From: Protula sp. h YS-2021 | Lineage: Eukaryota > Annelida > Polychaeta > Sabellida > Serpulidae | Length of the DNA: 64,000 nt | NCBI GenBank assembly: GCA_949752745.1 | Contig: OX457027.1 | Coordinates: forward strand, 55,432,053 to 55,496,052 | Direction of reading: 5' to 3' | Part shown: piece after piece, positions 1-12,200 of the stretch | Numbering within the stretch: position 1 is the first letter of the stretch | How the letters are laid out: the number at the start of each line of letters is the position of its first letter | The notes under the pieces: model-generated | The model's database searches: none | Seen by the model: only the letters and a program-made list of their open reading frames with translations | What the model was told of the DNA's origin: nothing | Made by a program: the position numbers and the translations under genes

Positions 1-289
1 TATTCTTACCCGTACGTTAAAAACCGACTTAACAAAGCTATACAAACGTCTTGTACAGTATCACGAAAAACTGAAAAATGCACCTAAGCGCTTTAGCCAC
101 TTTTCAACCAAAACCGCGTAGATTCATTTGATCATCATAGCAGGTGAACATTTTATTTTTTTCTTTGTATACTTAAAATGATTACTTTAAAAAAATCGAC
201 ATCACGAATAATAGTTTTACGACGACTGTATACTCAACTATAATGCATTAACTAAAGATGCTAAAACAAATACTTACAATTTGAATAAT

Positions 290-650
290 TCATTCATTAA
301 TGCACAGTAAACCAGCACGTTACAAAACAAGCCACAGTTCCTCTCTATTCCTTCTTTTTGAGACCAATTTGAGCACTTTTTAAACAAAACATGCTAAAAC
401 AAATTCTGAAAAAAAGCGAATACTTCAGTAATTAATAAAACGAAAACCAGCACGTTACAAAACAAGTGACAGTTTCTCTCTCAATTCCTTCATTCTGAGA
501 TCAATTCGAGCATTGTTTAACAAAACATGCTACAACAAATACTGACAAAAACTAATACACGAGTCATTAATACAAAGTAAACCAGCACGCTACGAAACAA
601 GTCACAGCTCCTCTTTCAATTCCTTCATTTTGAGATCAATTTGAGCATCC
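290..650. repeat. ~136-bp tandem array derived from the 3' end of the BED ORF
   Basis: Three direct copies start near 295, 430 and 567. Each contains 'ACCAGCACGTTACAAAACAAG' variants followed by a CT-rich run and 'ATTCCTTC..TTGAGA(T/C)CAATT(T/C)GAGCA'. The last copy overlaps the final codons of the BED-finger ORF on the minus strand (602-650), so the array looks like amplification of the ORF tail plus its 3' flank. A partial fourth copy (ATGCTAAAACAAATACT) is near 257. The first 250 bases hold nothing else I recognise. Confidence 0.75.
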
Positions 651-1120
651 ATTTTTGTTGATTCTGCAGATTTCTCCAATGCGGATCGACGCATACTGTT
701 GGCTTTCACAATGAATTGTCTAATATTCTGCAATCCCTTGGCATTTTCAGCCTTTTCACTGAATTCTGTCGATGACTTAGTGAGTGTGAGGACATCGCTT
801 TCCAGTCGAGCCTTTTTGTTTTTGAGAGTGTTTATTTCTTCTTGGATGGTTGCTCGCTTAGCACCTTCGGCGTTTTTCGTCTCAGCATCTTTCTTATCTT
901 GCAAAATGATTTTGTACTTGGCATGACCGGAGCCACATGAAGCTACCAACTTTGCCCCTTTCATGTGACTTTTTAGCGCAGCTTCACCCATGTTTGAAAT
1001 GTCAAATGCACGGTCGCACCGTCCACATTTTGCTCTTGTATTATCACTATCCTTTACTAGCCAAGACGTGTAATTTGTGGCTTTTAACCAAGCGTCTTGA
1101 AATTTACACTTTCCAGGCAT
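602..1120 (-). CDS. BED-type zinc-finger protein, hAT transposon-derived
   Basis: A 172-residue ORF with ATG start and TAA-type stop. The N-terminal 60 residues look like the BED-like finger common in hAT-derived proteins: 'FQDAWL', 'YTSWLV', then C32-x2-C35, 'GEAALKSH' and 'MKGAK'. The usual final His of 'GKKH' is absent (Leu58), though Cys63 or His67 could serve. Residues 80-172 are Lys/Glu-rich and probably form a coiled coil. There is no hAT catalytic (DDE/dimerisation) region, so this is either an accessory ORF or a truncated transposase. It lies inside an hAT-like element whose end is at 1459. The role is probably DNA binding, by inference from the finger. It could also be a domesticated host gene, but the repeat context argues against that. 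Confidence 0.65.
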   Translation of the reverse strand: MPGKCKFQDAWLKATNYTSWLVKDSDNTRAKCGRCDRAFDISNMGEAALKSHMKGAKLVASCGSGHAKYKIILQDKKDAETKNAEGAKRATIQEEINTLKNKKARLESDVLTLTKSSTEFSEKAENAKGLQNIRQFIVKANSMRRSALEKSAESTKMDAQIDLKMKELKEEL

Positions 1121-1299
1121 GTTTAGACGTGATTATCTGCAAAATTATTTGGTTAATGTATGCACAAATAGAAGCTAATGGTGCGTCAACTTTCATAGAA
1201 AAATAAATTTTCTAGGTAAAAAGGAGCACCAGGAAGCGCAAGTGATGTCCGAAATATAAACATTTATTAATCTTGCGCTTGTTTCCCCTCAGTTATTCC

Positions 1300-1459
1300 T
1301 CATTGGGGGAATTCTGGGATGTCATTTTTTTGTCATTTTTCCCATTTTTCCAGGACTTTCCAGTACCTTCAACAAAATTCCAGGACTTTCCAGGCCTGGA
1401 AAATGGTTTTACAAATTTCCAGGACTTTCCATGACTTTCCAGGATCGCTACGGACCCTG
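1300..1459 (-). mobile_element. hAT-like element terminus
   Basis: Read on the minus strand from 1459, the sequence starts CAGGGTCCGTAGCGATCCTG and continues with repeated 'GGAAAGTC(A/C)TGGAAAGTCCTGGAAATT' phrases. This CAGGG terminus with 'TTCCAGGACTTTCC' iterations resembles hAT non-coding ends known from many animals. The 8 bases outside (1460-1467, TTTAAAAC) would be the target duplication. The other end was not found and may lie left of the window. The BED ORF at 602-1120 is oriented as if internal to this element. Confidence 0.6.
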
Positions 1460-1639
1460 TTTAAAACATATTATAATAGTTTTTTATTTTAACAGTCATA
1501 ATTTATATACAATAAATATACTAATTTAAACAATACAGATATTCTAGCAAGAACGTCCAGAGATCTAGTAAATCACGTATCAATAGGCTTGTATGGTCCC
1601 CAAAAATGGTTTTCGTATTGTTAAACCCAGGTGTAAAAA

Positions 1640-2250
1640 ATCTTTACAAATTTATAAAAGAATCAAGTCTAAATTGTGGGAGAAGAAACATTTCGAAAAT
1701 TGAAAGCCAATGAATAAAAAAATGTCCCCATTTGGCCAATTTTTGGCGGATCACCAAAACAAGTAAATTTTTTAGAGAGGCCTACGCAAAGAACATTCGT
1801 GGAAAATTTGAAGAAAATTTGATGACTGCGGAATAAACATTTGAAAATTTTAAGCAAAAGATTTAAATTCCATCCATTAACCCAATTTTTGGCGGATCGC
1901 CAAAAAAAAAAAAAAAGCAAATTTTCAAGACAGGCCTACCTGGAGGACAATTGTACAAAATTTGAGAGGATTGTGGAAGAAGGAGCATTTTGAAAATTAG
2001 ATGCCAAAAGATTGAGAAATGGTTCCATTTAGCCAATTTTCGAAAAGTAACTTTTCAAGAGAGAGCTACATAGAGAATATTCGCACAAAATTTACAGTAA
2101 ATCTGATCTAAATTGGGGGAGGAGAAGTATTTTGAAAATTGGGAACTGAAAAGTTTTAAATGCTCCCCCATTTGGCCAAATTTTGGCGGATCGCCAAAAA
2201 GTAATTTTTCAAGAGAGGCCTACCTGGAAAACATTCCTACATAATTTGTT
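1640..2250. repeat. Diverged tandem repeat with 'TTTTGGCGGATCGCCAAAA' cores
   Basis: About four units of roughly 145-155 bp. Each has an 'AATTTTGGCGGATC(G/A)CCAAAA' palindromic core (near 1740, 1890 and 2180; degraded near 2036). The core is followed by 'AGAGAGGCCTACCTGGA(A)AACATTC', then 'AAATTTG' and 'GGAGGAGAAG(C/T)ATTTTGAAAATT'. A related but distinct family is at 61.9-62.3 kb. No coding potential; the short ORFs here are fragments of the repeat. Confidence 0.7.
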
Positions 2251-2399
2251 GGGATGTTAGTGAATTTTCATACGTTGATGCGTACATACAGATAACGAAT
2301 ACCCATCTATTGATGTGATAAGACAAGCCCTACAGTTTTTTTTTTTGTTTTGTTTTGTAAGAAATGAATATTCAGTAAAATAAACAGGCAACAAAAAAA

Positions 2400-2612
2400 A
2401 TTAAGTAGCAGGTTAAAACAATAGGTTTTTTATAGGTTTAATAGGTCGTTTACACAAAAAAGTCCATTTTGTAAAAAAAAAGAAGCTTAATAGGTTTTAA
2501 TAGGTTTACTGGGTTCCGCTGGAAGTTTACACAAAAAGGTCCAATTTGTAAAAAAAAAAAAAAAAAAAGGTTTTATAGGTTTTAATAGGTTTACTGGGTT
2601 CCGCTGGAAGGC
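2400..2612. repeat. ~85-bp tandem repeat ('AATAGGTTTACTGGGTTCCGC')
   Basis: Two good copies and one partial of 'AATAGGTTTTAATAGGTTTA' followed by CTGGGTTCCGCTGGAAG, separated by 'TTTACACAAAAAGGTCCA(A/T)TTTGTAAAA' and an A-run that grows from 9 to about 18 bases between copies. Simple non-coding duplication. Confidence 0.65.
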
Positions 2613-5600
2613 CTGCTTTTAAATGATGCCTTAATAAATTTGAAAGTGTGCATGTTGAAAGAAAATTAGAATTTTGGTGTTTTCACTTAGCATTTCTTTA
2701 CAATTTATCCCAAAACATTTGCAGTCGAACCAACACTTCCACCGGAAAGACCTGAAAGTGCGAATTCGCTTGTGTGTTTAATGGAGCCGGACCACAATTA
2801 AATCATTTCCTGGTTGCCCATAAACAGGAAGTGTATTTGAAAACATAGGGCTATCGGAATTTCGTTGTGAAGGTAAGTTCCTATGGCATGAGAGGTATAA
2901 AAATGTGCAAACAAATGGTGAAGATATTAGACTATGATTTTGAACTAATTTTATTCGCTGCATGTTTCTAGTTTTTGAAATATAAGTTTTAACTTCCGGT
3001 TGAAAATCGTTCACTTTTAGTGCTTTGAGAGGTCGAGCTAAGGTGTACCAACTTTGTGAAGTTGTCGCAAAAAAATTAATTGGTCAACCCTTATTTCACT
3101 CCTTATTTTTAGTCGTCCCAAGGGTCAAACTCTGTGAAACAGTTGTTGGTTTGGCTCAACGAGATGTATGGAAGGGGCCAGAATACCGGAAGTTACACAG
3201 AAAATCAATGGTAAATTAATTGTGGTCCGTGGCCTAATGGTGAACTTTGTACATGTGAGCGATAAAATAAAATTTAGATGTAAAGCCGTCACCGTAAACA
3301 TCTAACCAATAAAGCCACATGGGCAGTTTAATTATGAATGAAAAATTGTCGTAGTTTGCTGTAGCCGCATGACATTACGGAAAGACATTACCTACCCGGA
3401 TTAAAAAAAATAAAACAACTGTTTACAGTTGCATCGGCTACTAACACAGATGATGGTGGTTTGTAATGGTGTGAGAATCTCAGGGCATCGCACTGTTTCA
3501 TTTATAAATATATTTAAAAAGTAGCAAAGGATTTTAGAATAAACTTATTCGTACTACCGCGAGACCTCGCAAAGAATCTAATTTGATACGAAAGGTTTGT
3601 ATGACATACAAAAAAAAAACAGAAGTTGATTTCGACCTGTATATTACAATTACAGTCCCATTGTGAGTAGAAATAAAAGAAGTGTAAAAGGGAAAGCTAT
3701 GCCCGAGCTAACAAGAATTTTTTGCACAAACTCCTATTACCGCACATTTCGGGTAGTTTTACCATTGTGATGATATTTGTGAGCAATATTAATTCAGATT
3801 TAGGGTTTTTGGGTCTTGTGAAAATTAGAATTTCATGTTTAAATATTGTAAAAATATGCTTATTATGCGTCGTGTTATAGACTCATTTTTTGCGAAGTCC
3901 AGAACAAATCTTTGTAAATTAGCTGTCATTGTGGGTTCAATTTCTGCAGGGTGCGCGCATAGCGATTTCTCATGTGGAGATATTCCGCGCTCGGGCGGTG
4001 GTTCTGACCACTTCAATAAACCTAAAGAGGAGAAGACTGAATGGCTACAGTAGTTCCAAGTTGGTGAATTTTTATCTGTCAAGTATCGCAAAATAGGGGA
4101 TATAAGCCTAATTATACTTTGAGTGTTTCGAATCAAATGCACAAGAATTTTGAATTTCGACTGCAAGAGAACCGGGTTAAACATTGTAAGAAATGAAACT
4201 CGGTAAGTTTGTATTCGAAATGCAGATTTTTTTGCATTGTATTCGGAACGCCAAAAATGTGATTTAGTTTATTTGACTTGAAAAGGTTGGCAATTTTACA
4301 TATGGTTTGTTATATTTAGCTAGAATTGAACATTTTGTTGTAAACAACTACGATCTACTCTAAACAATTCAATCTCCTCTTCTCCGAAAAATGAGTGTAT
4401 ATATTATCAATTTTTTGTAAGTTTCATTGCTGGTTCGACTCCTACAGGGTGCATGTATTACCATTTCTTATGTGGAGATATTGCCTCCCCCGGTGGTGGC
4501 ACATCACATTTTTATGAACACACTGTAAAATATATGTATATCTCACCAACACCCCTCATCTCCAAACAAAAACAGCAAATGTCACTTTTTGTGTTGCGTT
4601 TGCTCTTAGAATTACGAGTGCTGAGGAAGCCGCGCTGAACTTTGTCGAAATGGTTCCATTGTTCTTGGTTCAATATGCCTAGTGACAGTGAATTGGAAAA
4701 TGAAAAGTTTGCTTGTCCAGACTGTAAAGAACAAGGCATAGAAAATAAAACTGCACTGCCAAATTGTATCATGTTGTTTTATTTGTTATTGTTATAATAA
4801 AACAAAAAAATACAGATGGAAAATTGAGCCTCCTCAGAGAAGCCATGTTTATCTCTGAGAATGTCGCGTATGTTTAAAAAGAACATTCGGCTAGTCAAAA
4901 AATTCACTTAAATTAAGGTATATGTAATTTACATAATGCTAAACATACAATTAAGATCCTATGAAAATTGGCCAAAGTCTCTGAAGTGAAATTTGCCATC
5001 TTAAAATGGCAGAGCGTTTGAGTCGCTCGATTGCCCTCTCATCATGTCTTCTAATATTAACTATTTGTTTCGTTTTCTGGACCAATAAGCCATTAGGCTC
5101 TGCTCGTCTCTCAAGTAGTTCCCCTAAAACACACGAGACATGCAAATGACATAAGGTATCTGTTTTAATTAAGAACGAAACTACATTTCTAAACAGCATG
5201 TGTTAAGTTACAAGCCTCACAATTAATGAAAACGATGTCCAAAGTCTGCACAAACATAGTTCTTCCATTTTTCTACATATAACATAATATTTCATATTTC
5301 ATTTGAAAACGGGGAGACTTTATTTTTTAACCACCCGTATATCTTTTGCAATAATCTTCTTTACAACTATTGTTTATCCCAATTGACCTCTCAAGCCCAT
5401 CGGATGTTTACATTGCAGTTGCAACTGCGAATGTACGTATACAAGCCCAGCAGATTAGGTATTTGGACATAGTCCTGAAAATGCCGTCCCATTCGATTGG
5501 TAACACACAAATAGGTCCTCTGCTCTCCCTGCTGCCAACAACCCGAGATCCATTTCTTTTTTAAGTCATGTTTTTCAGAAAAGCTCTGCACTAGCTTCGT

Positions 5601-7200
5601 GTGTAAAATACTTTCTTATCATTTCCTTATAACCAATTTGCAGTGATGTCGTGTCCAGATTCCCCCGCGGGCGATTTCGATTTGTCAGTGGCTGGCTGCG
5701 ATTCCCTTTCTGGATTTCCGGGGCATAAACCCCCGGCGAGTTTGGAGAGGGGGTGTGGAATTTACGCAAGCTTACGTAGACCTGTACACACTTGAAGGAC
5801 CAGCGTGTGGAGCTTTTAAACCTCACAGCCATTGACAGACTTAGGATAATATTAAAAGAAAGTAGCAAGGTAGAAATTACGTATATTTGATATCTTAATG
5901 AAGGATATTCCAGTCATTATTGCCGTTCTGTGGGGAACACAATAACACTTGGCTGCCACGGACGGTTTTTAGACATTTATTTACTTACACTGAAACAAAG
6001 AAAAATAATAAAATATTAATAAATAAAATAAAGAGCACTACAAATTTTATGCTAAAAATTAAACGGGTGATACATTCGTCACTGTGCAAAAAACAGAATG
6101 AACTACACAGCACAGAGTACCATGCATTATGCATTTAGCGATGCGACGCGGATTGTAGTGCCTAAACACACAAAGTGTATGCTTAAGTTTGTCTCTTGCA
6201 ATTCGTAGGTTCAACAAAATTGCATTCAGAAAATACTATTAGCTGATTTAAATAATATTTTACCCAAGAACCATGTTCTATTATTATGTCTTAATTTTTT
6301 CTTATTTTTTCATTTGTTTAGAATTAGTGGTGACAAAGAATACTGATCATTAAGGTTTGGCACTATTAGCTGGGGACTATTTAAAACTGACATCACCTCA
6401 TTAAGAAAAGAAAGATATTCATCGTGTGGTTGCCTACAATGCTGACTCAACAAGGCATTAAGAATCTCTTATATGTCATTCCCATATCCCTACCCTATGG
6501 CTTGCAGTAGGAGGATTGAATCAAAATTCAAAGTCACAATACTGCATTTTAGAGAATTTCAATTTCTCAGATGTAACCACGGCGTTATCATCAGTCGATG
6601 TTGAACTTCTGAGCTGTCGTTTATTCCTTTTTTCCATGTCCCTTGGTCCACCTCAGAAACTGAAAGGCACCCTTATACGAAAAAATCTCATCAGACCATG
6701 AAGAAAAGAATTCGTTGTCAAAGAATTTGCCACTTCTATTTTGAACGGCTTTAGATTGTAAACATGTGAAAAGGACGACATGACATTTCAATTCCTTTCA
6801 CAGTTCGAAAACAATGAAAGGTCCAAAGTAATCCACTGCTGAACATTCAAAGGGTGCTTATTGTTGAACGCGAACAGTTGGCAACTCAAGCATTTTTTGT
6901 TGCTGAAAGTATTTCTTACCTTTCTGCAGGTGACATATTGGGCGCTTTCTTTCGCCGCTAGGGAAAATACAGTAGCTATGTAGACGTATCATGTTAATAG
7001 TCAAACGTTTTCCTTGATGAACGACAGCTTAGTAAAATGTCTGATAACAAGTCGCTAATCTGTCTGATGTTGGTCGCTATCTGATACTGGTCGCTAATCT
7101 ATCATTCTGTTCCTACTTGAAATGAAAACAAAAACACACGCAGCCAAAACACAGCCATCTGAATTGTCTTGTGCATGCCAAAATACAATATACGACTTAC
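2613..7200. other. Non-coding AT-rich region
   Basis: I see no supported gene. ORFs are short, lack splice-supported context and have no recognisable domains. The one structured item is a duplicated segment at 3,930-4,030 and 4,428-4,510 (listed separately). A GC-richer patch at 5,650-5,760 has no identifiable content. Confidence 0.5.
3925..4510 (+). repeat. Two dispersed copies of a B-box-bearing repeat
   Basis: Around 3,930 and 4,428 the same phrase recurs: 'GGTTC(A/G)A(T/C)T(T/C)C', 'T(G/A)CAGGGTGC', then 'CGATTTCTCATGTGGAGATATT' variants and 'GG(C/T)GGTGG'. The second copy contains a perfect RNA polymerase III B-box consensus, GGTTCGACTCC (4,433-4,443). This suggests a tRNA-derived SINE family, but no convincing A-box or cloverleaf is visible, so the assignment is tentative. 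Confidence 0.4.
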
Positions 7201-7207
7201 AGAATGC

Positions 7208-7328
<121 letters not shown>

Positions 7329-7394
7329 CACTGAAAAGAATGTAATTGTACGATATAAATAACTGGGCGGCGAATATGTATATATGTATGTGTT

Positions 7395-8975
7395 CCTTGC
7401 GAAAAAGTAGTGTCATGATGTCATATGCTCCAAACCTGTATATGAGACCGTTTTCACTTAAACTTTCATGACGTCATAAGGCGGTGATGGTGATGTCATA
7501 GGCGAACATTTCTCACATGAATCCTCTTCCTATGGTTCATTTAATTTTCCTAGCCCTAGCCGTTTCAGAAGAAATGAGTCGAAGCAAAAAAACAGTGACG
7601 AAGAAAACGAAAAGAAAACAACAAGAAAAAACGCCAAAAAGGGAAAAACAAAATCTTTCGCAAATTTAATGATAATTCCTTGGGATTGAAAGTACCAAGT
7701 GTAAATGATGATTATCAGCACAAAAATCGTAAATTGTCTCCTTAAGTTTTTAAGCACATTTTTGGATATAATTGTGAGTAACCACTTATAAAAATATTAA
7801 ATACGAAAATTATGGAAAATAAATAGAGAAATTTACACTTGGGACTATAAAATCACTTTCTGTTAAATATAGGAGTCCTCTCTGAACATTGCTAAAACCA
7901 ATTCCACGAAGCCAGCTGCATAAAGATCTATGAGAAGTATCAAGATTTTGATTATCCTTATGTAAAATTGAAATTATTTTAAAAAATTGCTGAATATTTT
8001 GACTTTGAAGCAAAACAGATTTTCTATTCTTCAGACTGATGAAAGATGTACATTGCCAAAATTAATTGAATTAATATTACCCCCCCCCCCCCCGAATACA
8101 GTGAATTCCCTTTCAATCAAATTTTTATTGCGATGCGACGCAGAATGAAGGAAAAATAACACCTAAGCAAAGTTTACAGTGCTTACTATCGAGAGACCCC
8201 ATATCATGTGTAAGGTATGAGACCGTAGAGTACTTGGGCTAAAACCTAATGGAACGCGTGGCAAACACAACTTAATTTTCAACGATATAGATATAAATAT
8301 AAAACTTTTAAAAATAGAACTTAATTTTGTTTAAATTATGAAGTAAACATTATTCTGTTGAACTCTCGTTAAAGAAATTGAAAAAAATGTCCTGACGTCA
8401 TTCGTCAAAATGTAGGTCACCATGTCGTTACTTGCAAAAAAAGTAGTAATATAATGACGTATTTAGTCCCAAACCTGTAAATACAACCGTTTATGAGATA
8501 TTTAGCTTTGAAGTATTCATGCCGTCATCAACCACTGATGATGGCGGTATGTGTCATCCAATTTCCGCATGAAGTAATTTTTGAAAAAAAAGTGTGGAAA
8601 TGGACTGAAAAATAACATAAAGCAAACCTATTTCTCAAATGCGAAATATTAAACACTTGGGCAAAAATATTTTTAAAACCACTTTCTCCCTTTGAGAAGA
8701 ATTATAAAAATATTTCAGCCTGTTTTTGGTTTGATTTTCCTTTACAGGCCAGGCAATGTTTCAGACAGTTAGAACTATTAGAAGATATCGAGAAAATGGC
8801 ATTATAATAACGTCAAAGTGGGAAAAGGTAGGTCAAAGACTGATTCTCTACGACAAAGTCTCATAACATATTTACACCGAGGCTGTAAGATCAACATTTT
8901 TTAAATATTTAGCTTTGAAATATTTATGACGTTATAGGACTGCGCCATAAGATGATGTTTCGCATGAGTCAAGAT
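7395..8975 (+). repeat. Three dispersed copies of a ~150-200-bp repeat
   Basis: Related segments lie at about 7,395-7,525, 8,395-8,580 and 8,808-8,975. They share, in order: 'GCAAAAAAAGTAGT' or similar, a '(A/T)TGACGTCA'-like site, 'CCAAACCTGTA(T/A)AT' or its derivative, 'TTTAGCTTTGAA(G/A)TATT(C/T)ATG(A/C)CGT', and 'CGCATGA'. Spacing is irregular, which suggests insertion or deletion within an old tandem array. A run of 14 C at about 8,081-8,094 lies between copies. No gene is evident. Confidence 0.55.
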
Positions 8976-9154
8976 TTTACTGTTTCATTCTCCTAGCTCC
9001 AGAATTTTTTATGGAATATGCGGAAACCGTGCGGAATTCGTAGTAAAACAATAACCCGTTATGAGTGAAATCCCAAGTGAAAAAAAAAAATTTGTCATGC
9101 GCGGTAAAGCAGTAAAGTACTGTATTCTTCACACAATTTGTGAAATAACAACTA

Positions 9155-9370
9155 CAGTGAAACCCCGCTATTAGGGACAAAAAGTGACTGAATAATTCTG
9201 TCCTTAATGGCGGGGTGTCCCTAATTTCGAGGTTTTGTTTTGTCTGACAACTACAACTAAAATCTTTGGCTATTTTTCTTACACTTTTTCCATCACTAGC
9301 TTTGATTATTTTAACTTTCGCAGACAGTGAAAGTTCGTTCCGTTTTCTTTTCACACCACCGATATTCAGA
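9155..9370 (-). pseudogene. Tigger/pogo transposase N-terminal HTH remnant
   Basis: Within a 161-codon ORF (9,462-8,977), the stretch beginning 'KRKRNELSLSAKVKIIK' and ending 'SVRKIAKDFSCS' matches the CENP-B/pipsqueak-type HTH of Tigger transposases. It is followed at once by terminal-repeat sequence, so the DDE domain has been deleted. The first third of the ORF and its C-terminal part are not transposase-like. Non-functional. Confidence 0.7.
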
Positions 9371-9842
9371 CTTAACACCTTGTATAACATCTTAACTGAG
9401 TATAAAGCAAAAGACAATGAATTACTTGTTCCTTTATACGCATTTTCAAAGGTGGAGCACATGTCAATAGGGTTTACTAGTATAAAGCTTCTCTCTTAAG
9501 CACACATCTTTTGTAATAAGCCCTATTGTCTTTACATGCACTGTGTTCAATGTAACGTGCTCAATATCCACAGATAACAATAGCGAAAAAACAAACACTA
9601 CCGAGTAGCAAGCTGATAGGGGCATAACGTACAAAATATGGGCAGCAATTTGACTGTACACAATACAGGGGTTGTTTTAAATGTGTAACCGTACTTACAG
9701 GATAAAAAGAGTGTCCCTAATTCTGAATAGAGGGGTGTCCACAATAGAGGGGTCTAGATATAACAGAACTCTATGGCCTTTTAAAACAGACTGAAAAATG
9801 CTGTCCATAATTCAGGGGTGTCCATATCCGGGGTTTTACTGT
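9155..9842 (-). mobile_element. Tigger/pogo (TcMar) non-autonomous transposon
   Basis: The left end is CAGTGAAACCCCGCTATTAGG and the right end, read on the minus strand, is CAGTAAAACCCCGGATATGG. TA duplications flank them at 9,153-9,154 and 9,843-9,844. Sub-terminal 'GGGGTGTCC' phrases recur at both ends. The 688-bp length and the surviving N-terminal helix-turn-helix reading frame show an internally deleted copy. Confidence 0.85.
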
Positions 9843-9844
9843 AC

Positions 9845-12156
9845 ATGCAACAATGACCATTTTTTTCAGAAGCTTTTTAAACAATGATTTTGTTTAGATA
9901 TCACCACCAAACATACGCCTATGTTTCATAAATTCATTTAATAGCAATGCAACAGATATGCGTATAAAATAACACAAATATTATAAAAAGCACAGCATAA
10001 CAGGGTGAAAGCTGCATAAAGAAAATAATTAAAAAAACTTTTTCTACACAGAAAAAAGATTTTCTACACATAAACTGCTATTTAAAAAGATGCACTTTTA
10101 AAGAAAACTAAAAAACTGTAACGTTTTACGCTAAGACACAGATTTTTCAAACACAACATAAAGTTGCAAGTCATTTGACATATAGAAAACGGAGCAAAGA
10201 TTAAAGCCTGTAATATATGTTGAACACTTCTATTTAATTATTTCAATTGTTTTTTTTTTTTTTTTTTTTAGAATCTGAAATGAAATTTTATTTTTCCCTT
10301 TATGGACACAATATACTTTTACAATGTAGATTTCTTTTTACAATGAAGATTTATTTAACATAAAAGAGGACAGTAACACGTTTCACAAAATGCGATGGAC
10401 TTTGTCATACATAAACCAGCAAGGACAAGTAAGTAACAATGCAACCTGACTATGGACCATAAATGATCCTTTCCTTTTCTAAAAAGGTGTTTCACAGCTT
10501 TTACAAATCATTTATCCGTGGTTTCTTGGCGTATGTAAGTCTTAGAAAACAACACGCAGTACCCCTCCCACAAGCGCAGATACAATTGAACTCAACTGCC
10601 ACAGAAGACAAAAATAACTTAAGATAATAACAATTTTCACCCTCCCCACAACAGGCAAGTTAAAACTTGAGTTCACCCAGAACAGGAGACATACAAATCA
10701 CAACTGTTATCCTCTCCACATAGCCAAAATTACAACCAAAGTTCACCCAAAAATGAGGACACATATAATTGAAGACCAACACTTTTCTTTTCTCAACCTC
10801 TTCTAAAATTATCACCAAGAACTGAAGACCAACACTTTCGTTTTTAAATCATCGCCAAAAGAGGCCTTCTTGAGTTGACCCAGAACAGAAGACATCACAG
10901 AAAAAAACAACTTTTACTCTTCTTAGTCCAACTAGAGAACTTGACTTGGCCCAGAACGTGAGACATTTTTTTCAAATCATCCCCAAAATGTCCGAGTTGA
11001 CCAATGAACGAAGACAAGCGGAAGTTGTTCTAAATAAACAAATGTTTCAATTTGTGCTTTCTGGTAGTGCAAAGAATTGTTACTAGAGTACACCAAGAAA
11101 TCTTTGCATACCAAAACCGCTGGCAAAACGAGTACCACACTCACTTAAAAAAAATCAATTTGACTTTATCAAGATCCGACGTCAAAAAAGAACAAAGGAC
11201 AAAACTAGACCCCAGAAAGAAAGCTTTTTTACTTGGCATTTGTTTTGGAAGGATTTTGTGAGACCACCATTTCTAGGCTCACTACAGTTTTTTTTTTCAT
11301 GTCTCACCAAACACTTGGCATTTTTTAATTTTGCTAATCATTTTTGCTGTCGCAATTTCTGGACCAACTAAAGTTCCTTCAAATGTCTTACCTCACTCTC
11401 CCAAAGCTTTATTTGCTAATGATGTTAAATGTCGTCAGCTTTGGGTTAGCTAAAATTTTAGAAGTTTTATCACACTCTTCACAACCTTTTTACTTGGTCA
11501 TTTCTTATGTCGCTACTTTTGGGCTAACTAAAGTTTATAATGCCTCGTTGCACTCTTCAAAATACGCTACTACTGTAAAAACATACATACAATGACAATG
11601 AAGAAACTAAAAGCTAGGGTTAGCAAATCTTTGTCATCTGTTAACTCTAGGAAAAGTTCATTTTGTTGTATTTTTAATGGATGAATACGAACCAGTTGCC
11701 TTTTCGATGAAAGACAGAAAAACTAACAACCCTCGCCGCCGTATCTAATTCAACCCCAAACACTTGTATTAAATTAAAAAAAACACAAAGAGAACCCTTG
11801 CACATAGCTAGTTTTATTTGACAAACGCAAGAAAGAGACCAATGGACAGACTGCTACATGCGACCCTGCCTATCTCGTAGTAGACAACTTCGCGAAGTCC
11901 ATCCACCTTTTTTCGGTCAACCATACATTTTGCTACAATACTATAAAGTTGAAAGGGGATAAAAACGATTGTTATGTAATGTTCGTAATATTACTGAAGG
12001 CCGCATACCAAAGAAATATTGTTTTCGCACCCCAGCTAAAATTGAAACTTCACTTCACTCAGAACAGTGGACAAATCACTGGCCAAAATGTGAAACTGAG
12101 TACAACAGAACACACCAGAAATGGCGGAATCGGAAAACTACAAGCAAAACAAGTTT

Positions 12157-12160
<4 letters not shown>
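9845..12160. other. Non-coding region
   Basis: No gene supported. Between about 10,660 and 11,000 there are loosely repeated phrases ('CCAGAACAG.AGACAT', 'GAAGACCAACACTTT') suggesting a very old tandem repeat. Short ORFs at 11,052 and 11,344 have no recognisable features. Confidence 0.45.
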
Positions 12161-12200
<40 letters not shown>

